Source: Mangrovimonas spongiae (GTDB lineage Bacteria; Bacteroidota; Bacteroidia; Flavobacteriales; Flavobacteriaceae). Taken from it: a stretch of DNA of 64,000 nt. Below the pieces are notes generated by a model. It was not told where the DNA came from, made no database searches, and saw only the letters and a list, made by a program, of their open reading frames with translations. How positions within the stretch are numbered: the stretch's first letter is position 1; every line of letters starts with the position of its first letter. Positions 52,718 to 62,657 of the stretch are shown one piece after another. Where the stretch lies: contig NZ_RWBG01000004.1 in NCBI RefSeq assembly GCF_003944795.1, positions 62,001 to 126,000 on the forward strand, written 5' to 3'. The position numbers and the translations under genes are program-made.

Positions 52718-52748
52718 AAAAGCCAAGTTTAAAACTTGGCTTTTTTCT
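52718..52748 (+). terminator. Terminator after typA
   Basis: Stem AAAAGCCAAGTTT/AAACTTGGCTTTT with a very short AT loop and a T run. Confidence 0.9.
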
Positions 52749-52805
52749 TTTTTAAAAAGAAATACATTAGATTTAGATGCTAAATTAGTTTAGGAAATAA
52801 TCCTT

Positions 52806-53786
52806 TTGAATCGTTATTCAGTAAGAAAATATCAAACTTCAGATAAAGTCCTTTGGGATACTTTTGTTGCAAAAGCAAAAAACAGCACGTTTTTGTTTTA
52901 TAGAGATTTTATGGAGTATCATAACCATAAATTCGATGATTTTTCGCTGTTATTTTTTGACGATAAGGATAACCTAAAAGCTATCTTTCCAGCTAATATT
53001 TTAGAAGATACCGTGTATTCTCATCAAGGATTAACTTACGGCGGTTTAGTGTTTTGTAATAGGTTAAAATTTAACTCTGTTATTAAGATCTTTAAAACAC
53101 TCTTGCAGTATTTAGAAAATGAACATCTAGATGCCTTAATTGTAAAGCAATTACCAAACATTTATTGTCATGTTCCTAGTGAAGAGCAAGCTTATTTAAT
53201 GTTTTTACTAGAAGCTCAATTATTAAGACGAGATTTACTTTCGGTAGTTGATTTAAAGGCTCATGTAAAGTTCTCAAAAGACCGAAAAGATGGTGTTAAA
53301 AGAGGGCGAAAGAATAAACTAATTATAAAAGAAGATGATACTTTTGAAGCTTTTTGGAACACCATTTTAATTCCTAATTTAGAACAAAAGCATCAAGCTA
53401 AACCAGTACATTCTTTAGAAGAAATTCAACAACTCAAAGCTAAGTTTCCTAATAATATTAAACAGTTTAATGTGTATCATGATAACAAAATTGTAGCCGG
53501 GACAACCATTTTTATAACCGATAAAGTGGCTCATTCACAGTATATATCAGGAAACCATGATAAAAATCAATTAGGAAGCCTAGACTTTTTACATCATCAT
53601 TTAATAACACAGGTGTTTGCTGATAAAGTGTATTTCGATTTTGGAATTTCAAATGAAAACAATGGAAAGCAAGTCAATACAGGGTTGCAATATTGGAAAG
53701 AAGGATTTGGAGGACGTGGCATTACACAAGATTTTTATAAGATAAACGTTAAAAACCATGAGAAACTTAATAACGTGCTTATATGA
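52806..53786 (+). CDS. FemAB/GNAT-type acyltransferase-like protein
   Basis: The 326-residue protein resembles FemAB-like GNAT proteins: [28 protein letters not shown] at the start and [28 protein letters not shown] in the second half. It could acylate a sugar or peptide in the polysaccharide cluster. The start is TTG at 52806: the first ATG lies at codon 36, past the conserved N-terminus. It overlaps the aminotransferase gene by 4 bp. Confidence 0.76.
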   Translation: MNRYSVRKYQTSDKVLWDTFVAKAKNSTFLFYRDFMEYHNHKFDDFSLLFFDDKDNLKAIFPANILEDTVYSHQGLTYGGLVFCNRLKFNSVIKIFKTLLQYLENEHLDALIVKQLPNIYCHVPSEEQAYLMFLLEAQLLRRDLLSVVDLKAHVKFSKDRKDGVKRGRKNKLIIKEDDTFEAFWNTILIPNLEQKHQAKPVHSLEEIQQLKAKFPNNIKQFNVYHDNKIVAGTTIFITDKVAHSQYISGNHDKNQLGSLDFLHHHLITQVFADKVYFDFGISNENNGKQVNTGLQYWKEGFGGRGITQDFYKINVKNHEKLNNVLI

Positions 53787-54883
53787 TTAAATTCTTGGAT
53801 TTACATAAGGTTAACCAGCGGTTTGAAAATGAGTTTCAAGACGTTTTTTCTAAGTTTTTAAACTCTGGACGTTACATTCTTGGTAACGAGGTAGCTGTTT
53901 TCGAGGCAAATTATGCTAAGTACTGCGGAACAAAATATTGTATTGGTGTAAGCAATGGGTTAGATGCTTTAACGTTGCTTTTTCAAGCTTATAAAGTATT
54001 AGGTAAACTTCAAGAAGGCGATGAGGTAATTGTGCCGGCCAACACTTATATAGCTTCTATTTTAGCGATTATAAATTCTGGTTTAAAGCCAGTTTTAGTC
54101 GAGCCAGATATAGAAACCTTCAATATAGATATAGAGAACATAGAAAATGCTTTTTCAGAAAATACAAAGGCTATTTTAGCGGTTCATTTATATGGGCAAT
54201 TAGCTAATATGGAAGATGTTATTGCTTTTGCCAAAAAGCATGGATTACTTGTTTTAGAAGATGCTGCTCAGGCTCATGGAGCTGTTTCTAAAAAAGGAAA
54301 TAAAGCTGGGAGTTTATCAGATGCTGCTGCATTTAGTTTTTATCCTGGCAAGAATTTAGGCGCTTTGGGTGATGCTGGAGCAGTAACAACTAACCATTTA
54401 GATTTGGCCGAAGTCATTAGGAGTTTAAGAAATTACGGTGCCGAGAAAAAGTATGTTAATCAATATCTTGGGTTTAACATGCGGTTAGATGAACTTCAGG
54501 CTGCTATTTTAAACGTAAAATTACCAAGTTTAGATGTAGATAACGCTAGAAGACAAGAAATAGCTAAAATATATTTTTCAGAAATAAAGAATAATAAGGT
54601 CAAACTTCCTTTTGTAAATAGTGAAAAAGCACATGTTTATCATCTGTTTGTGGTTAGGGTTAACGATAGAGACGGTTTTATAAATTATTTAAAACAGCAT
54701 CACATAGAAACCTTAATACATTACCCAATACCACCACACAAACAGCAGGCAATGAGTAGTTTTTCTGATAAAGACCTACCAATAACCGAGGCTATTCATG
54801 AAAGTGTTGTAAGTTTGCCCATAAGTCCTGTTATGACCGATGAAGAAGTGAGTTATGTAGTAAAAATTGTAAACACCTATTAA
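53783..54883 (+). CDS. DegT/DnrJ/EryC1/StrS sugar aminotransferase
   Basis: The 366-residue PLP enzyme has Lys190 in [31 protein letters not shown] and [10 protein letters not shown]. With the FdtA-like gene at 58221 it could make a 3-amino-3,6-dideoxyhexose nucleotide (FdtB-like role), but the sequence does not decide substrate. It overlaps the FemAB-like gene by 4 bp and touches the flippase gene. Confidence 0.92.
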   Translation: MIKFLDLHKVNQRFENEFQDVFSKFLNSGRYILGNEVAVFEANYAKYCGTKYCIGVSNGLDALTLLFQAYKVLGKLQEGDEVIVPANTYIASILAIINSGLKPVLVEPDIETFNIDIENIENAFSENTKAILAVHLYGQLANMEDVIAFAKKHGLLVLEDAAQAHGAVSKKGNKAGSLSDAAAFSFYPGKNLGALGDAGAVTTNHLDLAEVIRSLRNYGAEKKYVNQYLGFNMRLDELQAAILNVKLPSLDVDNARRQEIAKIYFSEIKNNKVKLPFVNSEKAHVYHLFVVRVNDRDGFINYLKQHHIETLIHYPIPPHKQQAMSSFSDKDLPITEAIHESVVSLPISPVMTDEEVSYVVKIVNTY

Positions 54884-56218
54884 TTGAGAAGACTCTTAAA
54901 GTACATAAATAATAATGTTTTATTTAAAGTAGCATCGTTAAATTCGGCGTCTGTAATTACTAGAATAGTAGCTGGTTTTTTAACATCAAAAGCCATTGCC
55001 TTGTTTGTTGGACCAGAAGGTTTGGCTTTAATAGGTAACTTAAGAGATTTTCTTAGCTCGGTAAAATCGTTTGCTACTTTAGGGTTATACAATGGTGTTG
55101 TAAAATATATCGCTCAATTTAAAGAAAACACGATTGAGTTAAGTAAAACCATATCCACGGTTTTCTATCTTGGGTTTATTTCTACGGTTTTAGTCTCCTT
55201 TTTATGTTATTTTAATGCCGATTATATAAATACAATAATCTTTCCAGCGTATAACGATTATGCTTACGTTATTAAAATTGCAGCTATAGCGTTACCTTTT
55301 TATGTATTGAATATGTTTACATTTTCAATACTTAATGGGTTTTCTAAGTTTAAAATACTTATCATAATTAACATTATTGGGCAAATTTTAGGACTGTGCG
55401 TAACCTTACTTTTAATTTACCAAAACCGTATAGACGGAGCTTTAATAGCAGTTGCAATTGCCGAGTCATTAATTTTTTTAATAACACTTGTAGGTGTAAT
55501 AAATAGAAGAAGTTTAGCGCCTTTAATTAAGGTGAAGCGATTTTCTTTAAATTATGTAAAAAAATTAGGGTCTTATTCGTTAATGGCTTTATTCTCCGCT
55601 ATTGTACTTCCTATGGTAGCTTTAGCAATAAGGACTTATGTTATAGACACTATAGGCGATGAAGAGGCTGGCTTTTTAGAAGCTATGAATCGTATTTCTA
55701 AATACTACTTAATGTTTGTGAGTTCCTTACTAACATTATATGTACTGCCTAGATTATCTGAAATTGATAATGTGAAAGATTTTAGAAATGAAGTTTTTGG
55801 CTTTTATAAATCCATCATTCCTATATTTTTTACGGGCTTATTGGTTATCTATCTTTTAAGAGGTTTTATTGTTCAAATTGTTTTTTCAAGCGACTTTCAG
55901 CCTGTAGAAGAGTTGTTTTTATGGCAACTTTTAGGCGACTTTATAAAAGTGCTTTCCATTGTTATTGCTTACCAGTTCTTAGCTAAAAAAATGTTTTGGC
56001 ATTACATTATTACAGAAGCCTTTTCTGTGGCTATTTTGTATGCAACAAGTATTTACTTTATAGATATGTATGGCGTAAAAGGAGCCACAATAGCACATTT
56101 TGTTTCCTATGTAATGTATTACGGTATTATTTTATTAATATTTAGCTCTTCGCTGTTTGGGGTTATTCCAGATGAAACTTTAAAAGGTGATAATGAAGAA
56201 GAATCAGAGGATTCTTAA
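54884..56218 (+). CDS. Wzx-like polysaccharide flippase
   Basis: The 444-residue membrane protein has about 12-14 helices and an N-terminal SVITRIVAGFLTSKAIALFVGPEGLALIGNLRDFL typical of O-antigen/teichuronate flippases of the MOP superfamily. It would move lipid-linked oligosaccharide across the inner membrane. The start is a TTG at 54884, immediately after the stop of the previous gene. Its 3' end overlaps the convergent glycosyltransferase by 4 bp. Confidence 0.9.
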   Translation: MRRLLKYINNNVLFKVASLNSASVITRIVAGFLTSKAIALFVGPEGLALIGNLRDFLSSVKSFATLGLYNGVVKYIAQFKENTIELSKTISTVFYLGFISTVLVSFLCYFNADYINTIIFPAYNDYAYVIKIAAIALPFYVLNMFTFSILNGFSKFKILIIINIIGQILGLCVTLLLIYQNRIDGALIAVAIAESLIFLITLVGVINRRSLAPLIKVKRFSLNYVKKLGSYSLMALFSAIVLPMVALAIRTYVIDTIGDEEAGFLEAMNRISKYYLMFVSSLLTLYVLPRLSEIDNVKDFRNEVFGFYKSIIPIFFTGLLVIYLLRGFIVQIVFSSDFQPVEELFLWQLLGDFIKVLSIVIAYQFLAKKMFWHYIITEAFSVAILYATSIYFIDMYGVKGATIAHFVSYVMYYGIILLIFSSSLFGVIPDETLKGDNEEESEDS

Positions 56219-57357
56219 TGGTTTTTCCAAGTGTCTAAATATAATTGGGTTATTGTAATATAATGATGTTCCTTTTCAATAAAAGCTCTAGCGTTTTTTG
56301 ATATCTCCTCGATTTTTTTAGGGTTTTGTATTAACCACTCTATTTTTTTTACTATTTGATTAACATCAGGAAGTGCATTTATAGCAACCGTATCTTCTTT
56401 TAAATCATAATGGTTAAGCCATTCTTTTTCTGCACCAGTAAAAACTACTTTACCTTTTGCCATAGCTTCCAAAGCATTATAACCTTGATCGTAAGCATAA
56501 ACTTGATCTAACACAACATGCGCTTTGTGATAAATATTAATATACTCGTTATAAGGGAGGTTTTTTGTGATTTTTATATCAACTTTTTCAGGATATTTTT
56601 TTTGAATAATATTTAATGCTTCTTCAAAAAAAGGAATCCCTTTTTTTATTCGAGATAGTGTGTTTATTCCTAAAAAAATATTGATTTTGTCGTTCACTTT
56701 TATGGGAGAGAAGTCAATTTTTTCAATATTTATAGGATTAGGAATTAATCCTAAATATTTGGGGTGTTTAAGCAATGGTATATGGTAATCTATATCCGAT
56801 GCAATAATACCTTTACAATTAGCTACGATAAAGTCGTGGAGCTTTTTATAAGGAGGTGTTACATATTTTAAGGAGTATTGAAAGTAGTTTTTTAAACTAG
56901 AATCATTAAAATATGGTGTTAAAACAGAGTATCTATTTTTATTGTTTAGGTAATAATTGGTGCTAGAGTAATCGTCACCACAAGAAAGTAAAAAAACAAA
57001 TTTATTGTGTTTAAATATAGGCTTTAGAATTAATTTTTGTAAGCTTGGATTTAAGTTAAAAGCATCTTCGTTTATCAATTGTACAATATCAAAACCTTTT
57101 AATTGATGAAGGTTTTTTTTACCCCTTAAATAAGTTTCTAAATCAGCAATGTCAAAGCCAAAAACACGAACTGTAATTTTTCTAAGGAACCGTCCTAGTT
57201 TATTGTTGAAGCTTTTAGGTGAAACGTCAATATCTACAGGGTATTTTTTAAAGGCATCACCAGAGCCAACTAATAAAACGTCATGCCCTAATTTGGTTAA
57301 ACCTTCTTTGAGAGAGTTGTGTAATCGGCTAAATTCACCTATTAAAAGTATTTTCAT
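56215..57357 (-). CDS. GT4-like glycosyltransferase
   Basis: The 380-residue protein has a GT-B fold with KILLIGEFSRLHNSLKEGLTKLGHDVLLVG and, toward the end, the sugar-nucleotide site YDQGYNALEAMAKGKVVFTG. Donor and acceptor are unknown. The frame reaches 57381 at a TTG that lies in the -7 box, so I use the ATG at 57357. It is the only leftward gene in this part of the cluster and shares a palindromic promoter region with the next gene. Confidence 0.86.
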   Translation of the reverse strand: MKILLIGEFSRLHNSLKEGLTKLGHDVLLVGSGDAFKKYPVDIDVSPKSFNNKLGRFLRKITVRVFGFDIADLETYLRGKKNLHQLKGFDIVQLINEDAFNLNPSLQKLILKPIFKHNKFVFLLSCGDDYSSTNYYLNNKNRYSVLTPYFNDSSLKNYFQYSLKYVTPPYKKLHDFIVANCKGIIASDIDYHIPLLKHPKYLGLIPNPINIEKIDFSPIKVNDKINIFLGINTLSRIKKGIPFFEEALNIIQKKYPEKVDIKITKNLPYNEYINIYHKAHVVLDQVYAYDQGYNALEAMAKGKVVFTGAEKEWLNHYDLKEDTVAINALPDVNQIVKKIEWLIQNPKKIEEISKNARAFIEKEHHYITITQLYLDTWKNH

Positions 57358-57367
57358 GCTTATTTTA

Positions 57368-57386
57368 TACCTTTGTTTCAAAGGTA
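57368..57386. promoter_or_regulatory. Face-to-face -7 boxes forming a palindrome
   Basis: TACCTTTG (57368-57375) on the plus strand and its reverse complement CAAAGGTA (57379-57386) lie 3 bp apart. Both are exact TAnnTTTG boxes, one for the GT2 gene at 57403 (27 bp ahead) and one for the leftward GT4 gene (21 bp ahead). Each start site would fall in the other's box, so the two promoters should exclude each other. Confidence 0.7.
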
Positions 57387-57402
57387 AACCTTAAAAACTT
57401 AG

Positions 57403-58224
57403 ATGGAAAATAAAAGTAAAGTTGATTTTGAAGTGTTAATTTCAACCATGAATAGAACTTCGCTTGATTTTCTATATTATATGTTTCAGCATAATGATTT
57501 ATCCAAGACTCGCGTCCTTATTATAAATCAAACTATTAAGGGTAAAGAATTAATGTCTACTCTAGAAAATGTGAGGGTTTTTAATGTTTTAGATAAAGGT
57601 ATAAGTAAAAGTAGAAACTTAGCCATAGCTAATGCTGTTGGAGAAATTTGCCTAATAGCTGATGATGATGAAGTTTTTGTAAAAGGATTTAAAGAAGTTG
57701 TTTTAAATACTTTTCATGAAAATAAAAAAGTTACCTTAGTCAGGTTTAAAATAGAAACTTTTGAAGGGGATCCTTTCAAAAACTATTCTAAATTAGACAC
57801 TAAAAAAATTAATGTGCTAGATATTTTATCCACGTCATCAATTGAGGTTGCTTTTAAACGACGTGAGGTTGTAAACAAGAAAATTATATTTAATGAACGT
57901 TTTGGACTAGGAGCGGAATTTAAAATGGGAGAGGAGCAGTTGTTTTTAAATAAAATAAAAGAAAGCGGTTTAAACATGATTTATAAAGCAGATACCATTG
58001 CTTTTCACAATAAGATGTCTACTATAAATAAAACGACAGTTAAAGACAAGTATTTAGCGCAAGGAGCCGTATGTTATAAGCTATTTCCAAAAACCATGTG
58101 GTTTTGGATTGTATTAAAACTGTTTTTTGATCTTAAACAAAACAAATTAAAATTTAAACAAATAAATAAAGCCATTCAGTACTCAAAACAAGGAAAGAAT
58201 AAGCTTTTAAATTTATCAAATTGA
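57403..58224 (+). CDS. GT2-like glycosyltransferase
   Basis: The 273-residue protein is GT-A like: EVLISTMNRTSLDFLYYMF, GISKSRNLAIANAVGEICLIADDDEVFV (with the DDD metal site) and a later GAEFKMGEEQLFLNK. The donor sugar is unknown. It overlaps the FdtA-like gene by 4 bp. Confidence 0.86.
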   Translation: MENKSKVDFEVLISTMNRTSLDFLYYMFQHNDLSKTRVLIINQTIKGKELMSTLENVRVFNVLDKGISKSRNLAIANAVGEICLIADDDEVFVKGFKEVVLNTFHENKKVTLVRFKIETFEGDPFKNYSKLDTKKINVLDILSTSSIEVAFKRREVVNKKIIFNERFGLGAEFKMGEEQLFLNKIKESGLNMIYKADTIAFHNKMSTINKTTVKDKYLAQGAVCYKLFPKTMWFWIVLKLFFDLKQNKLKFKQINKAIQYSKQGKNKLLNLSN

Positions 58225-58625
58225 ATACAATTAAAGATATAGAAATAATAGATTTTCCTGTCGTAGAAGACTCCAGAGGGAATTTAGCTATTGTAGAAAA
58301 ACAAGTTCTGCCTTACGAATTTAAGCGTGTATATTACTTATACGATGTTCCAAGTACCTCTTACAGAGGAGGGCATTCTCACAAACAACAACACGAAACA
58401 CTTGTCGCTATTTCAGGGAGTTTTGAAGTTGTTTTAAACGATGGTACTCAAGAACAAAGTTACTTTTTAAATAAACCTAACAAAGGATTACATATAAAAC
58501 CAGGTATATGGAGAGAGTTAAAAAACTTTTCTTCAGGAGCGGTTTGTTTAGTGTTGTCTTCAGATGTTTATCTAGAAGAAGATTACATAAGAGATTTTAA
58601 TGAATTTTTAAAATCTCGAAAGTGA
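58221..58625 (+). CDS. FdtA/QdtA-like dTDP-sugar 3,4-ketoisomerase
   Basis: The 134-residue cupin has VEDSRGNLAIVE, FKRVYYLYDVPSTSYRGGHSHKQQHETLVAISGSFEVVLNDG and WRELKNFSSGAVCLVLSSD, all of the FdtA/QdtA family. It isomerises dTDP-4-keto-6-deoxyglucose to the 3-keto sugar, the step before 3-amination, which fits the DegT aminotransferase in the same cluster. The start is TTG at 58221, overlapping the previous stop (TTGA). Confidence 0.9.
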   Translation: MNTIKDIEIIDFPVVEDSRGNLAIVEKQVLPYEFKRVYYLYDVPSTSYRGGHSHKQQHETLVAISGSFEVVLNDGTQEQSYFLNKPNKGLHIKPGIWRELKNFSSGAVCLVLSSDVYLEEDYIRDFNEFLKSRK

Positions 58626-59716
58626 AACTGCTTTATATAACGCCGCACATTAATGGCGCTGGAGGGGTTCAAAGAATGCTTTCAGTTAAACTTAATTATT
58701 TTGTAGAGCATTTAGGCTACGATATAGTTGTGTTGTTTTCTAATGAACGACAAATGACACCTCATTTTTCATTTCATAAAAAAATTGTTTTTCATACACT
58801 CGATTTACCTCATAGAAGAGGTCTTTCGTATTTAACAAAGTTTAAAAAGCAAGTTACATACTTTGTAAACCAAGAAAAACCAGATATAGTTTTGGTTGTA
58901 GATAATGGTTTAAAAGGAACTTTAGTACCAAGATGGATTAAAGGCACGCCTACTCTCTATGAAAGGCATGGTTCAATTAAAGAGCTTCCTACCGTTGGAG
59001 GAAGTGTTTTTCAAAAAATAAAGAATGTATTTGTAAAGTCACCTATTTTACATTTAGCTAAACAGTTTACAGCTATTGTTGTACTTAATGAACAAATGAA
59101 AAAAGAGTGGGAACACAAAAATATTTGTGTTATTCCAAATGCACTTTGGTTTAATCCCAAAGTAATAGAACATGAAAAAAAGAAGAAGAAAGTCATTTTT
59201 GTAGGAAGGTTGACTAAAGAAAAAGGAGTCGATTTTTTACTTGAAATATGGAAAATCCTTTACAGGAAATTTCCAGATTGGGAACTTCATGTATTTGGAG
59301 AGAACACCAAAGAGTTTTCATTAATCACAAATAAGAATAGGAACATAATACACCATCAACCAGTAAAAAATGTAGATGAAATTTATGACGATGCTTCGCT
59401 TTTGTTTTTACCTTCTAGGTACGAGGGATTTGGTATGGTGATTTTAGAAGCTATGGCTTATGGTATTCCTAGTATTGCTTTTAATTGTCCTGTTGGGCCG
59501 TCTTCTTTAATTCAGAATGGAGACAATGGAGTTTTAGTAAAATATGCTAATATAGAAGAGTTTGCATCTAAGGCAGAGTTGCTAATGCAAGACGAAAACT
59601 TAAGAAAGAAACTATCTGAAAAAGCTTTTGAAACTCTTAAAAGCTATAATGTAGAAAAAATAATGAATCAATGGGAAACGCTTTTTAAGCAAATGATATC
59701 TAATAAAAAAAAGTAG
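58622..59716 (+). CDS. GT4-family glycosyltransferase
   Basis: The 364-residue GT-B enzyme has GAGGVQRMLSVKL at the N-terminus, VIFVGRLTKEKGVDFLLEIW and PSRYEGFGMVILEAMAYGIPSIAFNCPVGP. It is a retaining glycosyltransferase with unknown donor. The start is GTG at 58622, overlapping the FdtA stop (GTGA). Confidence 0.92.
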   Translation: MKLLYITPHINGAGGVQRMLSVKLNYFVEHLGYDIVVLFSNERQMTPHFSFHKKIVFHTLDLPHRRGLSYLTKFKKQVTYFVNQEKPDIVLVVDNGLKGTLVPRWIKGTPTLYERHGSIKELPTVGGSVFQKIKNVFVKSPILHLAKQFTAIVVLNEQMKKEWEHKNICVIPNALWFNPKVIEHEKKKKKVIFVGRLTKEKGVDFLLEIWKILYRKFPDWELHVFGENTKEFSLITNKNRNIIHHQPVKNVDEIYDDASLLFLPSRYEGFGMVILEAMAYGIPSIAFNCPVGPSSLIQNGDNGVLVKYANIEEFASKAELLMQDENLRKKLSEKAFETLKSYNVEKIMNQWETLFKQMISNKKK

Positions 59717-59726
59717 AAAAGTAATT

Positions 59727-60611
59727 TTAAGACGTTATTTTACAAAAATACCCTAATCTGTACAAATCAAATAGAAATAAGCTAGGCGAGTGGCTTTTTA
59801 GATTTTTCTCAATGGGCTTATTAAAAATTGCAACCAATTTTCCGAAGAGATAATGTAACCTCAGATTTTTAATTTTTTGGTAAGCTTTTATTAAGCTAAT
59901 ATTGTTTTCTGGGATTTTGTTATTCAAATATAAACCAGCCAGTGTTTCTACAGCACGTTTTGTTTTTTCTAGATATTTATAATTATCATCTAGACCATAG
60001 TGATAAACTTCATTGTTAATATGTTTTACTTTTATTTGTTTTGTTTTAAGTAAAGAACCTAATAAATAATCCATGCCATAATTATTATCTAGATGATTTT
60101 TATTAAGTTTTAGATAAACAGTTTTTTTAATCAAAAAATTAGCGGAGATAATAATTTTATATGGTGTTTTGTTTCTTATAGAAGCGCAGACCTCTTCTCT
60201 TTGTTTGCCAAAAGTATAACGTAAGGATTTGTTAAGAGAATATGAAGACTTTTTGTAAGCAAAACCTCCAAAAAAGGCATCGTAACTATTTGGGATTTCT
60301 TTAAGATAATTGGACAAAAAATCATGATTTTTTGGAAATGTATCAGCATCAAGAAATAATAACCAATTATAATTTGCTTTACTAGCTAATTTAACTCTTG
60401 TTCCTAAACTTCCTATATTTTGGTTGTTTTCAATAAACACACTATTTTTTAATGTATTTATTTTTTGGTTTTCAACATTTATGGGCGAATTAGAACCATC
60501 ATCAATACATATAATCTCAAAAATTGTATTACTTGCTATTGCTTGCTTTTCAATTTCTTTGGCTAACGGATAAGCATTGTAATTGTATGTGGGAATTAAA
60601 ATTGAAAGCAT
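59727..60611 (-). CDS. GT2-family glycosyltransferase
   Basis: The 294-residue protein has SILIPTYNYNAYPLAKEI, CIDDGSNSPIN and WLLFLDADTFPKNHDFLSNY. The DAD metal site and length are normal. It lies 45 bp after the FtsE-like gene and is probably the last gene of the leftward operon. Donor unknown. Confidence 0.92.
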   Translation of the reverse strand: MLSILIPTYNYNAYPLAKEIEKQAIASNTIFEIICIDDGSNSPINVENQKINTLKNSVFIENNQNIGSLGTRVKLASKANYNWLLFLDADTFPKNHDFLSNYLKEIPNSYDAFFGGFAYKKSSYSLNKSLRYTFGKQREEVCASIRNKTPYKIIISANFLIKKTVYLKLNKNHLDNNYGMDYLLGSLLKTKQIKVKHINNEVYHYGLDDNYKYLEKTKRAVETLAGLYLNNKIPENNISLIKAYQKIKNLRLHYLFGKLVAIFNKPIEKNLKSHSPSLFLFDLYRLGYFCKITS

Positions 60612-60655
60612 TCTGAGTAATGATGTTTTTTAGGGCTTACTCCTTAATAAAAGTA

Positions 60656-61333
60656 TTATTTTCTCTGCACCACTTCAAAAACCTGATTATCATCGCATTT
60701 TAAAGTCTTACTAGGATATTTTAAAAGCAAGGCATAGTCATGTGTAGCCATGAGAATAGTATTGCCGTTTTTATTAATATCTCGAAGCACTTCCATAACT
60801 TCAACACTAGTTTGTGGGTCAAGGTTTCCAGTAGGCTCGTCGGCCAAAATAAGTTCTGGGTTATTTAATAAAGCACGCGCAATGGCAACACGTTGTTGCT
60901 CTCCACCTGAAAGTTCATGGGGAAACTTAAAGCCTTTAGTTTTCATGCCAACCTTGTCAAGAACTTCATCAATTCTAGTTTTAATGTCGTTTTTATCTTT
61001 CCAACCTGTAGCTTTTAGTACAAACGCCAAATTTTCGTTAACAGTCCTGTCTGTAAGTAGTTTAAAGTCTTGAAAAACAACACCTAACTTTCGTCTTAAA
61101 AATGGAATCTCTTTTTCTTTAAGTGTTTTTAAATCAAAGTCAACAATTTGCCCCTCACCTTTTGTTAGCGGTAAGTCTCCGTAAAGAGTTTTCATAAAAC
61201 TACTTTTACCAGTTCCTGTTTTTCCAATTAGGTAAACAAATTCACCCTTGTTAACATCTACATTAACATCGGTTAATACTAAGTTGTTACCTTGATATAT
61301 TGAAGCATCTTTAAGATGAAGTACTGTTTGCAT
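60656..61333 (-). CDS. ftsE: FtsE-type ABC ATPase
   Basis: The 225-residue ATPase has Walker [10 protein letters not shown], signature [16 protein letters not shown] and Walker [13 protein letters not shown]. Its length and [43 protein letters not shown] match FtsE better than other ABC subunits. FtsE works with the permease FtsX in cell division or wall hydrolase control, but no ftsX is beside it. Its start overlaps the end of the GT-C gene by 23 bp. Confidence 0.88.
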   Translation of the reverse strand: MQTVLHLKDASIYQGNNLVLTDVNVDVNKGEFVYLIGKTGTGKSSFMKTLYGDLPLTKGEGQIVDFDLKTLKEKEIPFLRRKLGVVFQDFKLLTDRTVNENLAFVLKATGWKDKNDIKTRIDEVLDKVGMKTKGFKFPHELSGGEQQRVAIARALLNNPELILADEPTGNLDPQTSVEVMEVLRDINKNGNTILMATHDYALLLKYPSKTLKCDDNQVFEVVQRK

Positions 61334-62657
61334 AAAGTTTTGCTATAAATTTTGAAGTAAATATACTGTAAATTACAAAGTAAACAATTAAAGGGAAAAA
61401 AGGAATACAAAATCTAGAATTTGATCCGTAAGCAACTAATGCTTGAGTTAAGGAACCAGATAATACAATAGCTACTAAAAAAAGATTAAAATCCATGTGC
61501 TTATGTTTAATAAAAGACCACAGTTTTTTAAACCCAAAAACAAGAAATAGTATGTTAATCGTTATTAAAAGGTACTTTTGAAAGTAAATCCAAAAGCCAA
61601 TAAGAGCTTTTCTAACTAGTTTATTTTGAAATTTTGAAACATTCCAGAGAATGGCTTCTGTAGAACCCCAAAAGTCTTTCCAAGAAATTAGGACTTGTTT
61701 TACGTACAAATCGGGGTGTTTTTTAAATAAATTTATAGAAATACGTTTTAATTCTTGAGAAAGCTCAACACGAGTTAATTGGGTTTCTTCTAAGAGTTCG
61801 TCGTGTGCTTTCCAAACGCTCATAGGGTAAACATGGTATGGCTCGTTTTCTTTAACAGCGTTTCTGTGTTTAACAAAAATATCTCGAATAATATAATCTT
61901 CATCAGGTGCAAGGTGAAAAAATGAAGTAGCTGTTTGAGCCAAATTAAAACCAAGGTAATAACTACTTGTAAATAGCCCAATATTTTTTTTGTTTAATGT
62001 ATTCCAACCATAAAAAACCAAAGCCGGAAACATAATAACAATTAACGTTTTATAAATACTTTTTATATTCCAAAGAAGTACTAGGCGGTAAAGAAAAAAA
62101 CCTAAAGGAATATATATAAACATGGGTCTTGTAAGGTATAACGCGCTATAGATTATAGATAAAACACCTAAATGTTTAATAGAGGCTTTTTGGGATAGTA
62201 AATTATATTTGGAGATAAACCAAAACGATAGTAAAAGAAGGCTTAGTGTGAGTGTTTCTGTTAAAATAGCAAATTCGAAAAAGACAATATTTATAAAGGA
62301 ACCAAAAACAAATGTTACCCAAAAAGCAATATCTTTTCGTTGGGTTTGTTTAAAACTTAACTGGAATAAAAAATACATATTTGCCAACCCAAAAAGTAAC
62401 TGACACAGAACCGTTATTTTTTGACTATTGCCACACAATGCTAATAGCGTTGGGAAACCCGGTGTTCTTTCTCCGGTGTAACCTTGTAAGCTCCAATTAG
62501 AAATGTACTTAGCTAATGTAATATAATCTTCGCTGTCTGGGAATATAGTAACCGACTGGTAAGTAAACACAAAAAATACCCTTATTAAAACACTATAAAT
62601 AAGTAAAAACTTTAAAGGTGACTTTAAAACCGATGCGTATAGTTTTTTTATGATCAT
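61311..62657 (-). CDS. GT-C membrane glycosyltransferase-like protein
   Basis: The 448-residue protein has about 11-12 helices. After the first helix comes FPDSEDYITLAKYISNWSLQGYTGERTPGFP, the acidic first-loop motif of polyprenyl-phosphate-sugar-using glycosyltransferases such as ArnT-like and mannosyltransferases. It could take a sugar from the polyprenol made by the neighbouring GT2 gene. The ATPase gene starts before this gene ends. Confidence 0.86.
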   Translation of the reverse strand: MIIKKLYASVLKSPLKFLLIYSVLIRVFFVFTYQSVTIFPDSEDYITLAKYISNWSLQGYTGERTPGFPTLLALCGNSQKITVLCQLLFGLANMYFLFQLSFKQTQRKDIAFWVTFVFGSFINIVFFEFAILTETLTLSLLLLSFWFISKYNLLSQKASIKHLGVLSIIYSALYLTRPMFIYIPLGFFLYRLVLLWNIKSIYKTLIVIMFPALVFYGWNTLNKKNIGLFTSSYYLGFNLAQTATSFFHLAPDEDYIIRDIFVKHRNAVKENEPYHVYPMSVWKAHDELLEETQLTRVELSQELKRISINLFKKHPDLYVKQVLISWKDFWGSTEAILWNVSKFQNKLVRKALIGFWIYFQKYLLITINILFLVFGFKKLWSFIKHKHMDFNLFLVAIVLSGSLTQALVAYGSNSRFCIPFFPLIVYFVIYSIFTSKFIAKLYANSTSS

